From the NCBI GenBank assembly GCA_937923795.1, contig CALDWI010000081.1:1-52595 (forward strand): a stretch of DNA of 52,595 bases. Direction: 5' to 3'. Position numbers and translations under genes: made by a program. The stretch is from an uncultured Collinsella sp. (GTDB lineage Bacteria > Actinomycetota > Coriobacteriia > Coriobacteriales > Coriobacteriaceae). Shown piece by piece: positions 15,878-23,607 of this stretch (position 1 is the first letter of the stretch; each line of letters starts with the position of its first letter). The notes beneath the pieces are model-generated. The model was not told the DNA's origin and did not search any database. It was given only the letters and a program-made list of their open reading frames with translations.

Positions 15878-16641
15878 TTGTTCCTCTCTTCCTTTCTCAT
15901 TTGCACGTATGTCTTGAGGTCGTTCCATATCTCATCGGTCAGCATCAACCGATTGATACCATTGGACTGCTTAACTTTAGTGTAGACAGCCGCATTCGTT
16001 TGGTTTCCCATAAGATCGATATGAGCATATGGGAAATGCGATATCGGTACGATGTGCGGCGTTGAGAAGTACAGGTGGAAGCTTCCTGGTTTCGATGGAT
16101 GACTCCAACATTCAGTGATGTTCCTGTACTTCTCGCCCCATGCAATCGTCCTCTCGTCGAACGTACCATGTCCTTCGCCGTCAATGTCGATGACAATGAA
16201 CGGCTGAGCATACATGTTCTGTCCGACGTAACCGCAGTCCGACAAGGCGATGGCTGCATCCCTGGTATACAGATTAGGAATATAATCCTTGTTGTATCCC
16301 CATTTCATCATGGGCTTGTTGTCCCATGAGCACGGGAACCATCGCTTGTCGGTACCCTTCCAACCATCAGGAAGCTTCTTTAGATCAGACAGCTTAGATT
16401 GCATCACTTGCTGTGCTGCTGTTGGCTTCCTAATGGTTGGGTTGAAGTTCGACTGAGGTCTTACGAAACTACGCTTGAACGAACCATCGTTGTAGTTTCG
16501 TATGTCCTTCTCTCGAACAGGGATGTTGAGTTGACGAAGATGATCGAGTACATCATCCAGTGGAATCCCGTTCAGTCCGCACCGATACATAGCGAAGTAG
16601 GGAGACTCACCGAACGCGAACAGGTTTCTCCAATCAAGCAT
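15874..16641 (-). CDS. Primase-polymerase (archaeo-eukaryotic primase type)
   Basis: 255 residues. The Prim-Pol catalytic set is visible: FIVIDIDGEG with Asp152 and Asp154 as the metal-binding pair, GSFHLYFS with His189, and HIDLMG with Asp209. The upstream WFPCSWDNKPMMKWG is the entry strand typical of this family. Such enzymes make primers and can also extend DNA. There is no zinc or helicase domain fused; the SF3 helicase is encoded separately at 27391 on the other strand. As no other DNA polymerase is recognised in the genome, this enzyme may prime for the host polymerase or take part in synthesis itself. Confidence 0.82.
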   Translation of the reverse strand: MLDWRNLFAFGESPYFAMYRCGLNGIPLDDVLDHLRQLNIPVREKDIRNYNDGSFKRSFVRPQSNFNPTIRKPTAAQQVMQSKLSDLKKLPDGWKGTDKRWFPCSWDNKPMMKWGYNKDYIPNLYTRDAAIALSDCGYVGQNMYAQPFIVIDIDGEGHGTFDERTIAWGEKYRNITECWSHPSKPGSFHLYFSTPHIVPISHFPYAHIDLMGNQTNAAVYTKVKQSNGINRLMLTDEIWNDLKTYVQMRKEERNK

Positions 16642-17845
16642 CTTCGCTCACCTCTTGCTTCTCTGGTTTATTCAAGATACCTTTGGTAGTTACATCGCCG
16701 TAAAGTCTGAGGCCAACATCATTGTACTTGCCATTGAGGCAATCTTTGAGCAGCTCTTGAGTTCCTTCGTTCGGCACCCTGTTCTTAATTGCAGAGCGAA
16801 GATCGACTATCGAAACTAAGCTATATCCTTCCAACTTCGAGATATGAGTCAAAGCTTTTGCAAGCTTATTCATATCTGCTATGTTCTCAGTTGCACCACT
16901 CTTAATGCGTTCTAGAAACAATGTCTGCGTATCAGGTGGATTCGATGATTCCTCAATATTCTTCAATGTACTCTTAATGTCAGACATTGTCTTGCACTCT
17001 TGTATCCACCCTTTCATTTTATTAAGAGTATCGAAATTCGTATTCGGTTCATTAATAAGTGAATGGATAATCATGCACAGACCATACTTCAGAAGCTCCA
17101 GATCTTCGGAGTTGTTCGAATTGTTATTGACCGAAGCATACAATTCATCGACAAGACCTGAGCTTACTCCATACATGTTGTGCCAAATAGCATTAGATCT
17201 ATCAACTGTCTTTGCCAGCTTCAATAGATTAGTTACTGTTCTGGCTGTCATATAGTTGTAGTCTTGAACTCCGAATCCACTTTTATATGTGTTCTTAATC
17301 AAAGAGATTAGAGGTTGTGTAGGAACTACATTAAGTTCCTTCTTGATCCAATCGCACCAAGTTTCCTCATCGAACTTGACGTCAAGCCATAGGAACCTCT
17401 GCTTGGTTTGTGGAAGCATATCGCATTTACCCTGAGGATTGCCCATGGCTACGATGAGGATGCTTGGGAGTTTCCTACCTGACATCATGTTGCGTTCCTG
17501 AATCAGAGTCAGGCACGCATTGAGAGTCATGATGTTTCCATTCGTGAACTCGTCGAATGCAAGGACATCTCCGTCCTTCATGTCGAGCAAGTAATCGAAG
17601 TCGTATATCTTCATACGTTTCGTGTCTGCATCAGGCATAGCCATGCCCGAGATCTCGGACGGCATCCTTTGACTGGTAATGAATTCAAAGTATTGCCGTC
17701 CGTGCTCCTCGCACCATTGTTTACATTGCGAGGTCTTGGACAATCCTGGATCGCTCATCAACGCGAGCGCCATCTCATCTCGATGCTGATCCAGGATGTC
17801 CAGATAAGTCTTGATGTTCCTCACTTTTTCTAACCTTCTTTCCAT
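16634..17845 (-). CDS. MoxR-family AAA+ ATPase
   Basis: 403 residues. Walker A is a variant (SDPGLSKTSQ, Lys37), followed by the MoxR-type QRMPSEISGMAMPD, Walker B LAFDEF (Asp98, Glu99) and sensor 1 AMGNPQ (Asn136). MoxR ATPases are hexameric remodelling machines that nearly always work with a VWA protein on a third partner. Here the VWA gene lies just upstream (18220-19212) with a nuclease gene between them, all overlapping. The pair may load or remove a protein in replication, or counter a host factor. The Walker A Ser in place of Gly before Lys is slightly unusual. The C-terminal 180 residues are helical without known motifs. Confidence 0.8.
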   Translation of the reverse strand: MERRLEKVRNIKTYLDILDQHRDEMALALMSDPGLSKTSQCKQWCEEHGRQYFEFITSQRMPSEISGMAMPDADTKRMKIYDFDYLLDMKDGDVLAFDEFTNGNIMTLNACLTLIQERNMMSGRKLPSILIVAMGNPQGKCDMLPQTKQRFLWLDVKFDEETWCDWIKKELNVVPTQPLISLIKNTYKSGFGVQDYNYMTARTVTNLLKLAKTVDRSNAIWHNMYGVSSGLVDELYASVNNNSNNSEDLELLKYGLCMIIHSLINEPNTNFDTLNKMKGWIQECKTMSDIKSTLKNIEESSNPPDTQTLFLERIKSGATENIADMNKLAKALTHISKLEGYSLVSIVDLRSAIKNRVPNEGTQELLKDCLNGKYNDVGLRLYGDVTTKGILNKPEKQEVSEDA

Positions 17846-18227
17846 GTGTCTTGATATAGTTCACGAAGTGGTTGAGGTACCAGAAGGAATGCCCGTCGGC
17901 ACTCCATACCTCCCAATCATTGATACCTGTTTGCCACTTCGCAATAACCAGGTAAGCCTTGCGAACCTTAGCATTATGCATCTCGGTTCGCGTTTGCTTC
18001 AGCCATTCCTCTTTAACCTTGCGGCTGACTGAAGCTGTTTGCTTTCCTGTCTTCACTTCGAAGACGATCTCCTCGGTGCAGATGTTGCCATCGTACATCC
18101 TGAGGAGAACGTCTCCCTGATCTAAGCTACCATGCAGAGCTTGGCGAAAGGCTTCTAGCCCTGCACTTTCGAGATACTTTACCAGATTAGTTTCGGCTCT
18201 GGTACCTTTCGCTTTGCTCTTATTCAT
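17775..18227 (-). CDS. PD-(D/E)XK nuclease, Holliday-junction-resolvase-like
   Basis: 150 residues from the ATG at 18227, which overlaps the VWA stop by eight bases; a longer frame to 18452 lies inside the VWA gene. The core reads GTRAETNLVKYLE (Glu12), SLDQGDVLL (Asp39) and VFEVKTGKQT (Glu57, Lys59), the E-D-ExK set of archaeal-type resolvases and VRR-like nucleases. It would cut branched or flapped DNA in replication or before packaging. It extends 71 bases into the MoxR gene, so the two are coupled. Confidence 0.78.
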   Translation of the reverse strand: MNKSKAKGTRAETNLVKYLESAGLEAFRQALHGSLDQGDVLLRMYDGNICTEEIVFEVKTGKQTASVSRKVKEEWLKQTRTEMHNAKVRKAYLVIAKWQTGINDWEVWSADGHSFWYLNHFVNYIKTHGKKVRKSEEHQDLSGHPGSASR

Positions 18228-19212
18228 AACAGTAATGCTTCTTGAACAGCTTTGCCCAGTCGTAGCAACGATGGACTTCAACGCTTGGACAATTCTCAGT
18301 AACCCATCTTGCATAGCCGGTACCACTGGTGTACCTAGTGCCATAGATGTCAACCTTACCGATAAAGAAATCGTAGAGATGCTTCGTATTGATCTTCTGT
18401 TCAAGGTTAATGGTTCCGGGGTTGTCGGAATCTCCGAACGAGATGACAACATCGTAATCCATGTTGTTACTTTTCAGAATCTTTCTGAAGTATGTGGACT
18501 CATTGCCGCGAGGAATTTCTTTTCGTTCTTTCTTGATATCCATCTTCAGAACTTCCTCGTTCGTATAGAACCTGGAGATTCCTCCAGTCAGAATCAAGTC
18601 CGCATTAGTGATGTCGGTGATGGTCTTGATGAGAGTCATCATGCCAGCACTCAAGCCATTAGGAATGCTCGATGAGATGTCGAGAATAACCAAAGATCTT
18701 TTCCTCGGTTTCTCCTCGAGATAACCGCAGCAGATACCGAGCTTCTTGTTATAGCCATCAGTCCACTGATAGCTATTAGTTAGATTCACCTTGATGACAT
18801 CTGCCAACTCGCCGAAGAACTTTGGTACAAGCCTCATCTTGAGAAGCAAGTCCATGTCTACTGAGCTGCCAGTATCCATCGCTAGTTCTTCAAGAGTCTT
18901 GTCGCAAGTTCCTTCGGTAGATTCATAGTAAAAGTTATTACCATGATCCTCTTTCGGCGGATCGTAGTTGAGTTTAACAGGTTTATATTCTTCACCTACC
19001 ATCTCCGCATAGACGTCGCGCCATTTGAAGAAACCGAACTTCTTCTCAAGCATCGGCAGCATCAACCTGAAGATCAGAATCTTATCTGAGCTATCATCCC
19101 ATCTGAGATATGGGATTCCCTCAGGCGGTCTCTCAGTCGAACCGACGAGGACAATCTTCGGCCATGTTACACCTCTTCGAGATAGCTCGAACGGAGTCTC
19201 TAACATTTTCAC
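18220..19212 (-). CDS. VWA (von Willebrand A) domain protein, partner of the MoxR ATPase
   Basis: 330 residues from GTG at 19212, chosen because AAAGGA is seven bases upstream; the ATG at 19206 is the alternative. The C-terminal half is a VWA fold: LVILDISSSIPNG holds the MIDAS motif Asp178-x-Ser180-x-Ser182, and VVISFGDSDNP near 260 supplies a later metal-site strand. The N-terminal 170 residues are unassigned. VWA proteins bind a target through the metal site and hand it to the MoxR ring. Overlap with the nuclease gene and proximity to the primase point to a DNA-related target. Confidence 0.8.
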   Translation of the reverse strand: MKMLETPFELSRRGVTWPKIVLVGSTERPPEGIPYLRWDDSSDKILIFRLMLPMLEKKFGFFKWRDVYAEMVGEEYKPVKLNYDPPKEDHGNNFYYESTEGTCDKTLEELAMDTGSSVDMDLLLKMRLVPKFFGELADVIKVNLTNSYQWTDGYNKKLGICCGYLEEKPRKRSLVILDISSSIPNGLSAGMMTLIKTITDITNADLILTGGISRFYTNEEVLKMDIKKERKEIPRGNESTYFRKILKSNNMDYDVVISFGDSDNPGTINLEQKINTKHLYDFFIGKVDIYGTRYTSGTGYARWVTENCPSVEVHRCYDWAKLFKKHYCYE

Positions 19213-19223
19213 TATTCTTTCCT

Positions 19224-19270
19224 TTCCGTAGAAGAAGGAAGCCCAGCATTATTCGCCAGGCTTCCTTCAA
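19224..19270 (-). terminator. Hairpin between the 19280 gene and the VWA gene
   Basis: GAAGGAAGCCCAGC (19234-19247) and GCCAGGCTTCCTTC (19255-19268) form a long stem with a short internal bulge. The tract after it on the minus strand (TTCTTCTACGG) is only weakly T-rich, so it may terminate, attenuate or protect the message. Confidence 0.65.
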
Positions 19271-19279
19271 TTGAACTGG

Positions 19280-19819
19280 TTAGTGCCAGAGTTCAGGGAG
19301 CATATCAGCAACACGTGGTGCAACAGCTGCGATGTAGTCCTTTGCATCAATAACTGTATTGATGAAGTCGATAATCTTTTCGTCGCTCAGATTCAGAGGA
19401 TTCATGTTCATCTTACGAGTCGGATTGAAATCCTCCGTAAGCAATACGTCGTCTTCATGAGCGAACTCAAGAGAATTAGCGAAGAAATTCTCAACAATCT
19501 TATCTGCCTTAGCGAAGGTTGTTGCTGCCTCGATCTCGTCCATGATGTTCGAGATCTTATTGACATACTCATCAAGCGTCGGCGTATTAGGCGTCTGCTT
19601 AATCGAGACCCTGGTCTCAGGTACAAACTTCGGCATCTCTTTCTTCTCTGATGCCGCCTTAATCTCATCAAGATTATCATTGATGAAACCCATGATGTCG
19701 TTCAGTTCAGAGAGGATGTTTACTTCTGAGATGACATCCGATGAGGGCATCATAATCTTGTTGTCCACGACAAAGTATCCGCGCTTGAACTCGATGTCCT
19801 TCTTGTTTACGAACTGCAT
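19280..19819 (-). CDS. Helical protein upstream of the VWA gene, unknown
   Basis: 179 residues from the ATG at 19819 (MQFVNKKDIEFKRGYFVVDN), which has AAAGGGA upstream. After a short beta-rich start it becomes acidic and helical, with a probable coiled coil near DEYVNKISNIMDEIEAATTF. No family recognised. The link to the MoxR/VWA genes is by position only, and a hairpin lies between. Confidence 0.6.
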   Translation of the reverse strand: MQFVNKKDIEFKRGYFVVDNKIMMPSSDVISEVNILSELNDIMGFINDNLDEIKAASEKKEMPKFVPETRVSIKQTPNTPTLDEYVNKISNIMDEIEAATTFAKADKIVENFFANSLEFAHEDDVLLTEDFNPTRKMNMNPLNLSDEKIIDFINTVIDAKDYIAAVAPRVADMLPELWH

Positions 19820-19838
19820 GATTGTCCCTTTCTTTTGT

Positions 19839-20684
19839 TTACTTCTCTTCCTTATTAACAGCATCAAGCCATTGCTTAATGCGGTTAACCATTACAGTAT
19901 GCTTGAGCTTGGTCGATTCCCAAGAGGAGTTCTGCCCATAGCTCATCTTATAGATAAGCTCGGCTATCTCTTGTTCCATACCATGCTCGATCAGCGGTGC
20001 TATAGCATCCATCATAGCACGGTTCTTATACTCCCGTGTCTTGGATGCAGCTCCTTTATCTCCAATCTTCAGAGATGTCTCGATCCAATCGACATACTGT
20101 TCTGCGACTGGACGAGTATCGATGCCTCGACTCCAACCTTTCGGGCAGCGGTCGAACTGACGATACCAATAGGATGGCTCGGCGTCATACGGATTGAAGT
20201 GAGGATTGAGTTTGTTGACGTGAGCAACTCGTTTATTCTTCGGTCTTAGATCTGCGAAGACTCTCTTGTCCACGTCCATCGATACCATCAGGTAATCCAT
20301 ATCGAATACCTTGATGACGTCAAGACAATCTTCACATCCCTTTCGCCAACTGATATTGAGTTCAGGGTATCCATCCTTGATAAGCTTAACCGTTTGCAGG
20401 TTGTACTTACCAGGATCCCAGAACCTCACTCGATCAGCCTTGAACTTTTCGATTGAGTTCTCTGGTTCCCATCCGTCAGATAAGAATGCCTGGATGAGAG
20501 CTGCCTGGGATTGCGGAGAGTATGCAAACAGATCCAAGTCTGTCTCATTCTCCCAGGTATTCACCTCATCCCAGCTGAAGGTTGGGTTGTCAACGTAAGC
20601 CAGGATGGACTGTCCGGTGTAACAACACCGTGCACCAGCTGGCACGGTATCAAGGATGTCATTGACAAGCTGCTCGTTAATCAT
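19839..20684 (-). CDS. Putative nucleotidyltransferase-fold protein
   Basis: 281 residues. Residues 20-75 read CCYTGQSILAYVDNP and later TDLDLFAYSPQSQAALIQAF, an order (small-residue strand and helix, then D-x-D strand) found in minimal nucleotidyltransferases and in related phage proteins. A segment with CEDCLDVIKVFDMDYLMVSM follows at about 120-140, where a third acidic strand would be expected. Substrate unknown. The C-terminal 100 residues are helical. It overlaps the 20677 gene by eight bases. The assignment is tentative because the classical GS motif is only loosely present. Confidence 0.45.
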   Translation of the reverse strand: MINEQLVNDILDTVPAGARCCYTGQSILAYVDNPTFSWDEVNTWENETDLDLFAYSPQSQAALIQAFLSDGWEPENSIEKFKADRVRFWDPGKYNLQTVKLIKDGYPELNISWRKGCEDCLDVIKVFDMDYLMVSMDVDKRVFADLRPKNKRVAHVNKLNPHFNPYDAEPSYWYRQFDRCPKGWSRGIDTRPVAEQYVDWIETSLKIGDKGAASKTREYKNRAMMDAIAPLIEHGMEQEIAELIYKMSYGQNSSWESTKLKHTVMVNRIKQWLDAVNKEEK

Positions 20685-20868
20685 TGTTAACCTCCTTAGC
20701 TAGCATAGCCAGTGTTGACAGAGCATCCTCGATATCTGCTAATGACTCCAAAGCTTGATCTTTCTTTCCGATTCTCACTAGGCATTGAAACTCCGAGAGC
20801 CTAGCTCGAACAATCTGACACCAGTTGTTGAGCAAACTTGGTGCGATAGTTACCCTAATCTCTTCCAT
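20677..20868 (-). CDS. Small helical protein (63 aa)
   Basis: Starts MEEIRVTIAPSLLNNWCQIV with AAAGGA upstream on the minus strand. It is a helical hairpin in character (KKDQALESLADIEDALSTLA) without a known motif. It is coupled to the nucleotidyltransferase-like gene by an eight-base overlap. Confidence 0.65.
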   Translation of the reverse strand: MEEIRVTIAPSLLNNWCQIVRARLSEFQCLVRIGKKDQALESLADIEDALSTLAMLAKEVNND

Positions 20869-20884
20869 GTCTTTTCCTTTCTAA

Positions 20885-21061
20885 CTATTCTTTGGTGTAC
20901 ATCGTCGGCTCGTCAGGTACCAATCGGTACATGAACTTATCGACGTTATACTTACGGAGAACCAGGAGCTCACCTGTTAGTGGAAGCTCCTGTACTACCT
21001 CCCAGTAAATACCTGGGCGTTTCTTCAAGCGAATCTTGTCGCCCACCTTGAAGTTACTCAT
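20885..21061 (-). CDS. Small beta-barrel-like protein (58 aa)
   Basis: ATG at 21061, TAG at 20885-20887; it overlaps the end of the upstream gene by eight bases and fills what would otherwise be an empty stretch. The product begins MSNFKVGDKIRLKKRPGIYW and continues in beta-rich style, like KOW or SH3-type small domains. Possible nucleic-acid or protein binding; the function is unknown. Confidence 0.65.
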   Translation of the reverse strand: MSNFKVGDKIRLKKRPGIYWEVVQELPLTGELLVLRKYNVDKFMYRLVPDEPTMYTKE

Positions 21062-21323
21062 CGAGGTTCTCGATGAACTTACGAAGGTGAACTTTCAAAG
21101 CTTCCTCCTCGATCTCGGATTCGGGGGGTTTGAACAGGATAACTCCCATAGGAAATGTTTCGTCATGCTTTGTTGCAAGCATAATGTGAGCTTTGCATTC
21201 ATCATAGTTCTCTGGATAGAGAATCTCAATCGCTTTACTGAGTTGCTTGTCGAACTTCTCGAAGTCAAAGTTGTAGAGCTTCGAGTCCTTGACCTCAATA
21301 GATTTCGGTTCTTCCAATTTCAT
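21054..21323 (-). CDS. Small acidic protein, unknown (89 aa)
   Basis: The ATG at 21323 (MKLEEPKSIEVKDSKLYNFD) overlaps the previous stop as ATGA and has GGAAGAAG upstream, so it is chosen over the GTG at 21359. The product is acidic with a mixed alpha/beta middle (HIMLATKHDETFPMGVILF). No family recognised. Confidence 0.65.
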   Translation of the reverse strand: MKLEEPKSIEVKDSKLYNFDFEKFDKQLSKAIEILYPENYDECKAHIMLATKHDETFPMGVILFKPPESEIEEEALKVHLRKFIENLDE

Positions 21324-21775
21324 TTCTTCTTCCTTCTTTCCGAGTTCGTAAGCCGACACTTAAAGCATCGGCAACCTGCCGTGTAGCCAGTCAAGGTTCC
21401 ATGTCTTGGGTCATCCTTGTTGGCTTTTAGTTCTTCCAATACTCGAGCTCGCCATTTCGCTCGTTGTTTCTTTGCAGCTTCAATACACTTGTCGCATCTG
21501 CATCCTGCATTATAGGATGTGATGGTTCCGTGCCGTGGGTCTTGAGGATCCGCTTGAAGTTCCTTGAATCTCTTGGCTTGGTTTGCTTTCGTAGCTTTGA
21601 TATAAGCTGGAGCATGTTGCTTATAGTAAGCCTTCTCAGCTAGCCTAATAGATTCAATATGACCTTGCCGATGTTCTTTGCGATAAGCTTTTGCAGCGGC
21701 TTTGCACAAAGAGCATCGGCACTTGCCCGAGGTATAGCCGGTTATGGTTCCATGTCTCGGGTCATCAGGCTTCAT
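21320..21775 (-). CDS. Protein with three HGT-GY-CRC-C zinc-binding units
   Basis: 151 residues. Three near-identical units are visible at about residues 4-26, 78-97 and 122-141, each D-P-R-H-G-T-x-T-x-Y-x-x-G-x-C-R-C-x-x-C. Single units of this kind are frequent in small proteins of actinobacterial phages and look like short zinc fingers using Cys and His. The linkers are basic and helical (KAYRKEHRQGHIESIRLAEK). Three fingers in tandem plus a basic surface suggest DNA or RNA binding. The function is not established. Flanking genes overlap on both sides. Confidence 0.75.
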   Translation of the reverse strand: MKPDDPRHGTITGYTSGKCRCSLCKAAAKAYRKEHRQGHIESIRLAEKAYYKQHAPAYIKATKANQAKRFKELQADPQDPRHGTITSYNAGCRCDKCIEAAKKQRAKWRARVLEELKANKDDPRHGTLTGYTAGCRCFKCRLTNSERRKKK

Positions 21776-21920
21776 GTTTCAACTCCTTTGTTCGAAGTTC
21801 GTAACTTGCATTCAGGCAATTGCAAGTTAGACATTCCTCACTGTCTCCATCACATGGAGTACAGTAAGGTTCAAATAGAGAGCATGAATCTTTATATTCA
21901 CAGATAAGACATTGTTCCAT
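21765..21920 (-). CDS. Cys-rich small protein (51 aa)
   Basis: Starts at the ATG at 21920 (MEQCLICEYKDSCSLFEPYC) with a GAGGTGAG site upstream. Eight Cys residues are arranged as C-x2-C-x5-C-x6-C-x2-C and more, consistent with one or two zinc sites. It overlaps the triple-finger gene by 11 bases. Function unknown. Confidence 0.65.
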   Translation of the reverse strand: MEQCLICEYKDSCSLFEPYCTPCDGDSEECLTCNCLNASYELRTKELKHEA

Positions 21921-21930
21921 GTGTCTCACC

Positions 21931-22242
21931 TCACTCAAAGACTTGGACTCTGACTCCATAGTCGTTCAGTCCTGCGACATAACTTATTCCGCAGATATCG
22001 TCGACCAGTTCTTTAACAGTTGCATACTGTTTGATGTTCGGACGATGAGGTTCGCCGACCCATATCTTTACCTTGTATGGGTAAAGTTCATTTATCTTTT
22101 GGGTCATCTCATTTAGGCTAGCATTCTCATCCCAATCGGGAAGCTGTTTCGATAAGTCACAGAGCCTACAGTTCTGACAGAACCAGTAGCGATCTGCGAG
22201 CCTTAAAGTTTTCGCATATTCACCACTGCATTGTGTCTTCAT
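21931..22242 (-). CDS. Early-region protein with an N-terminal Cys cluster
   Basis: 103 residues starting MKTQCSGEYAKTLRLADRYW with AAAGGAAA upstream. FCQNCRLCDL near residue 22 supplies C-x2-C-x2-C. The rest is alpha/beta (YPYKVKIWVGEPHRPN). No family recognised. Confidence 0.62.
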   Translation of the reverse strand: MKTQCSGEYAKTLRLADRYWFCQNCRLCDLSKQLPDWDENASLNEMTQKINELYPYKVKIWVGEPHRPNIKQYATVKELVDDICGISYVAGLNDYGVRVQVFE

Positions 22243-22254
22243 TTCTTTTCCTTT

Positions 22255-22539
22255 CTAATCGATGTTCATGTTTAACCAAGCTTGACACTTTCCAAAGAGG
22301 TCACAGTCTACTGCGACTGGACAATAAGATTCAAAGCGATGGAATCCAATACCATCTGGTGCTGCTTTAATCTCCTCTTCAGTCGCGTGCCTTAAATATT
22401 GTTTAGGAGTGCTGGCAGCAGTGCATCCTTTGTCGTAGCACACATGAACAGACTTACCTCTGTCTTCTGTGACTCTGCCTATCTCTTGCTTGTAGCCTGG
22501 GTCATAGACAACCCAGTCACCGAAATTGAAGGTTTCCAT
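22255..22539 (-). CDS. Early-region protein with an N-terminal barrel-like start
   Basis: 94 residues from the ATG at 22539 (METFNFGDWVVYDPGYKQEI), with GAAAGGAA upstream. The FxxGDWVxY start and the LRHATEEEIKAAP stretch are common in small phage proteins of unknown role. Six Cys residues follow in the second half. Inverted repeat A lies directly upstream. Confidence 0.62.
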   Translation of the reverse strand: METFNFGDWVVYDPGYKQEIGRVTEDRGKSVHVCYDKGCTAASTPKQYLRHATEEEIKAAPDGIGFHRFESYCPVAVDCDLFGKCQAWLNMNID

Positions 22540-22561
22540 TGTTCTTTCCTTTCTAACCACG

Positions 22562-22612
22562 ACAGGACATAGTATTCTTTGGGGACGGAAGAACCCGAAC
22601 ACCCAAGAGACA
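22562..22612 (-). promoter_or_regulatory. Inverted-repeat element A
   Basis: The minus strand reads CACCTTGTGTCTCTTGGG and, after a spacer, GTCCCCAAAGAAT. It is the weakest-matching symmetrical copy of the element family found at seven places between 22.5 and 25.3 kb. It lies in the leader of the 22539 gene. Confidence 0.65.
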
Positions 22613-22683
22613 CAAGGTGATAGAGAGATCCCGTAGGATAGTTAGACAACGGGAGCCCAGGATGAATCGCAGGTTCCGCCAGG

Positions 22684-22809
22684 TCAAGGTCGGTGCCGAA
22701 ACTCTTTGATAAATTCTTGAACGAACCCGACCACGCCTGCATCATACAGGGTCACAGCTAGCAGCACTATGCCACAGATTCCTACTGCTATTATCTGTAA
22801 TAGCTCCAA
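22684..22809 (-). CDS. Small membrane protein with TTG start (41 aa)
   Basis: TTG at 22809 is seven bases after a perfect AGGAGG (22817-22822); stop TGA at 22684-22686. Residues 3-22 form one membrane segment (LLQIIAVGICGIVLLAVTLY), followed by a short charged tail (FVQEFIKEFRHRP). The ribosome binding site touches the T-run of the terminator upstream. The function is unknown. Confidence 0.6.
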   Translation of the reverse strand: MELLQIIAVGICGIVLLAVTLYDAGVVGFVQEFIKEFRHRP

Positions 22810-22821
22810 GGTTTTACCTCC

Positions 22822-22856
22822 TAAAAATAAGGGAGCCAGCTATGTAGCCAGCTCCC
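22822..22856 (-). terminator. Intrinsic terminator before the TTG-start gene
   Basis: The minus strand shows GGGAGC and GCTCCC arms enclosing TGGCTACATAGCTG, then TTATTTTT. The AGGAGG of the next gene follows at once, so read-through or attenuation may set the expression of that gene. Confidence 0.8.
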
Positions 22857-22862
22857 AAGATG

Positions 22863-23024
22863 TTACTGCTCAGCGGTCCCGTGGTACTGGCTGGGCTCGT
22901 TTCTCTCTTGCCTGCGAACAGCTTCTTCACACTGCTCGTGGCAAGCTTTCCTATGAGGACAGTTATCACAGCTAACGTATCCTGCTGCGTAGTCCTCATC
23001 GTACACATCGAACACTGTAAACAT
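22863..23024 (-). CDS. Cys-rich small early protein (53 aa)
   Basis: ATG at 23024 (MFTVFDVYDEDYAAGYVSCD) after a doubled GGTTAGAAAG tract. CDNCPHRKACHEQC gives a compact Cys/His set of zinc-finger type. It ends just before a terminator. Function unknown. Confidence 0.62.
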   Translation of the reverse strand: MFTVFDVYDEDYAAGYVSCDNCPHRKACHEQCEEAVRRQERNEPSQYHGTAEQ

Positions 23025-23026
23025 CT

Positions 23027-23089
23027 TTCTAACCTTTCTAACCAGGGGAGAGCAGCGGGTTGCCACTCTCCCGATTGACTTACGATTAC
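23027..23089 (-). repeat. 63-bp duplicated intergenic element, copy 1
   Basis: Matches 23863-23925 at 60 of 63 positions. It runs from the stop codon of the upstream gene to the ribosome binding site of the next. It holds a hairpin with arms GGGAGAG and CTCTCCC (imperfect on one side) and a doubled TTAGAAAG tract on the minus strand. Confidence 0.9.
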
Positions 23090-23421
23090 AGCACAGCCTC
23101 ACAGAAATACTGGAGGTGTACCGAACCATCGGACCAGGTAGTGTTACGCCAGCCGACGTTTACTACTTGTCCTACTTCAGGGATGAAGCAGCGACTCTGA
23201 TACGGCCGCGTGATGGGCAGATACTCGCAGCCCTTCTCGGGATTCCAGAAGTGCTGGATGACGTTGTGCCTAGTGGGGTCGAACTCCTCAGGCTTCACGT
23301 TCTTGGGCAGCGAGTAGCCCATATAGACAGCGCCGAGATAGATGGTCTCTCCGCCGGTTGCACGGAACGGGTTGTCCGTACGATACTGATTTACATTTTC
23401 GGGCAGGTTGAACTTCTTCAT
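23086..23421 (-). CDS. Early-region protein, unknown (111 aa)
   Basis: The ATG at 23421 (MKKFNLPENVNQYRTDNPFR) has AGAAAGGAACC upstream; longer frames run through the inverted repeats and are rejected. The product is beta-rich, with aromatic and Gly residues (GGETIYLGAVYMGYSLPKN), and has no membrane segment. Two copies of the inverted-repeat element precede it. Confidence 0.65.
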   Translation of the reverse strand: MKKFNLPENVNQYRTDNPFRATGGETIYLGAVYMGYSLPKNVKPEEFDPTRHNVIQHFWNPEKGCEYLPITRPYQSRCFIPEVGQVVNVGWRNTTWSDGSVHLQYFCEAVL

Positions 23422-23454
23422 GGTTTGGTTCCTTTCTTCTAACCGGTCTAACCT

Positions 23455-23504
23455 ACTGTTCTTTGGAAGACATATGCATCTCCCAGGGAACACAAGGTGA
23501 AATC
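23455..23504 (-). promoter_or_regulatory. Inverted-repeat element B
   Basis: Minus strand CACCTTGTGTTCCCTGGGAG, a loop containing ATGCATAT, then CTTCCAAAGAACAG. The arms match over about 14 positions. It is the copy nearest the 23421 gene. Confidence 0.75.
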
Positions 23505-23529
23505 CCCAACGGCTACGAGCACGTAAACC

Positions 23530-23580
23530 ATTGGGGATAGCGACTCACCCGTACTCCCAGGGAACACAAGGTGAACCCAG
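23530..23580 (-). promoter_or_regulatory. Inverted-repeat element C
   Basis: Minus strand CACCTTGTGTTCCCTGGGAG is identical to element B over 20 bases; the far arm is reduced (CCCCAAT). The ATTGGGGAT next to it (23532-23540) is also the reverse complement of ATCCCCAA at 23504-23511, so B and C can form a joint structure. Confidence 0.7.
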
Positions 23581-23607
23581 TGGAGTGTGCGAGCGGGAGA
23601 GCCTAAC

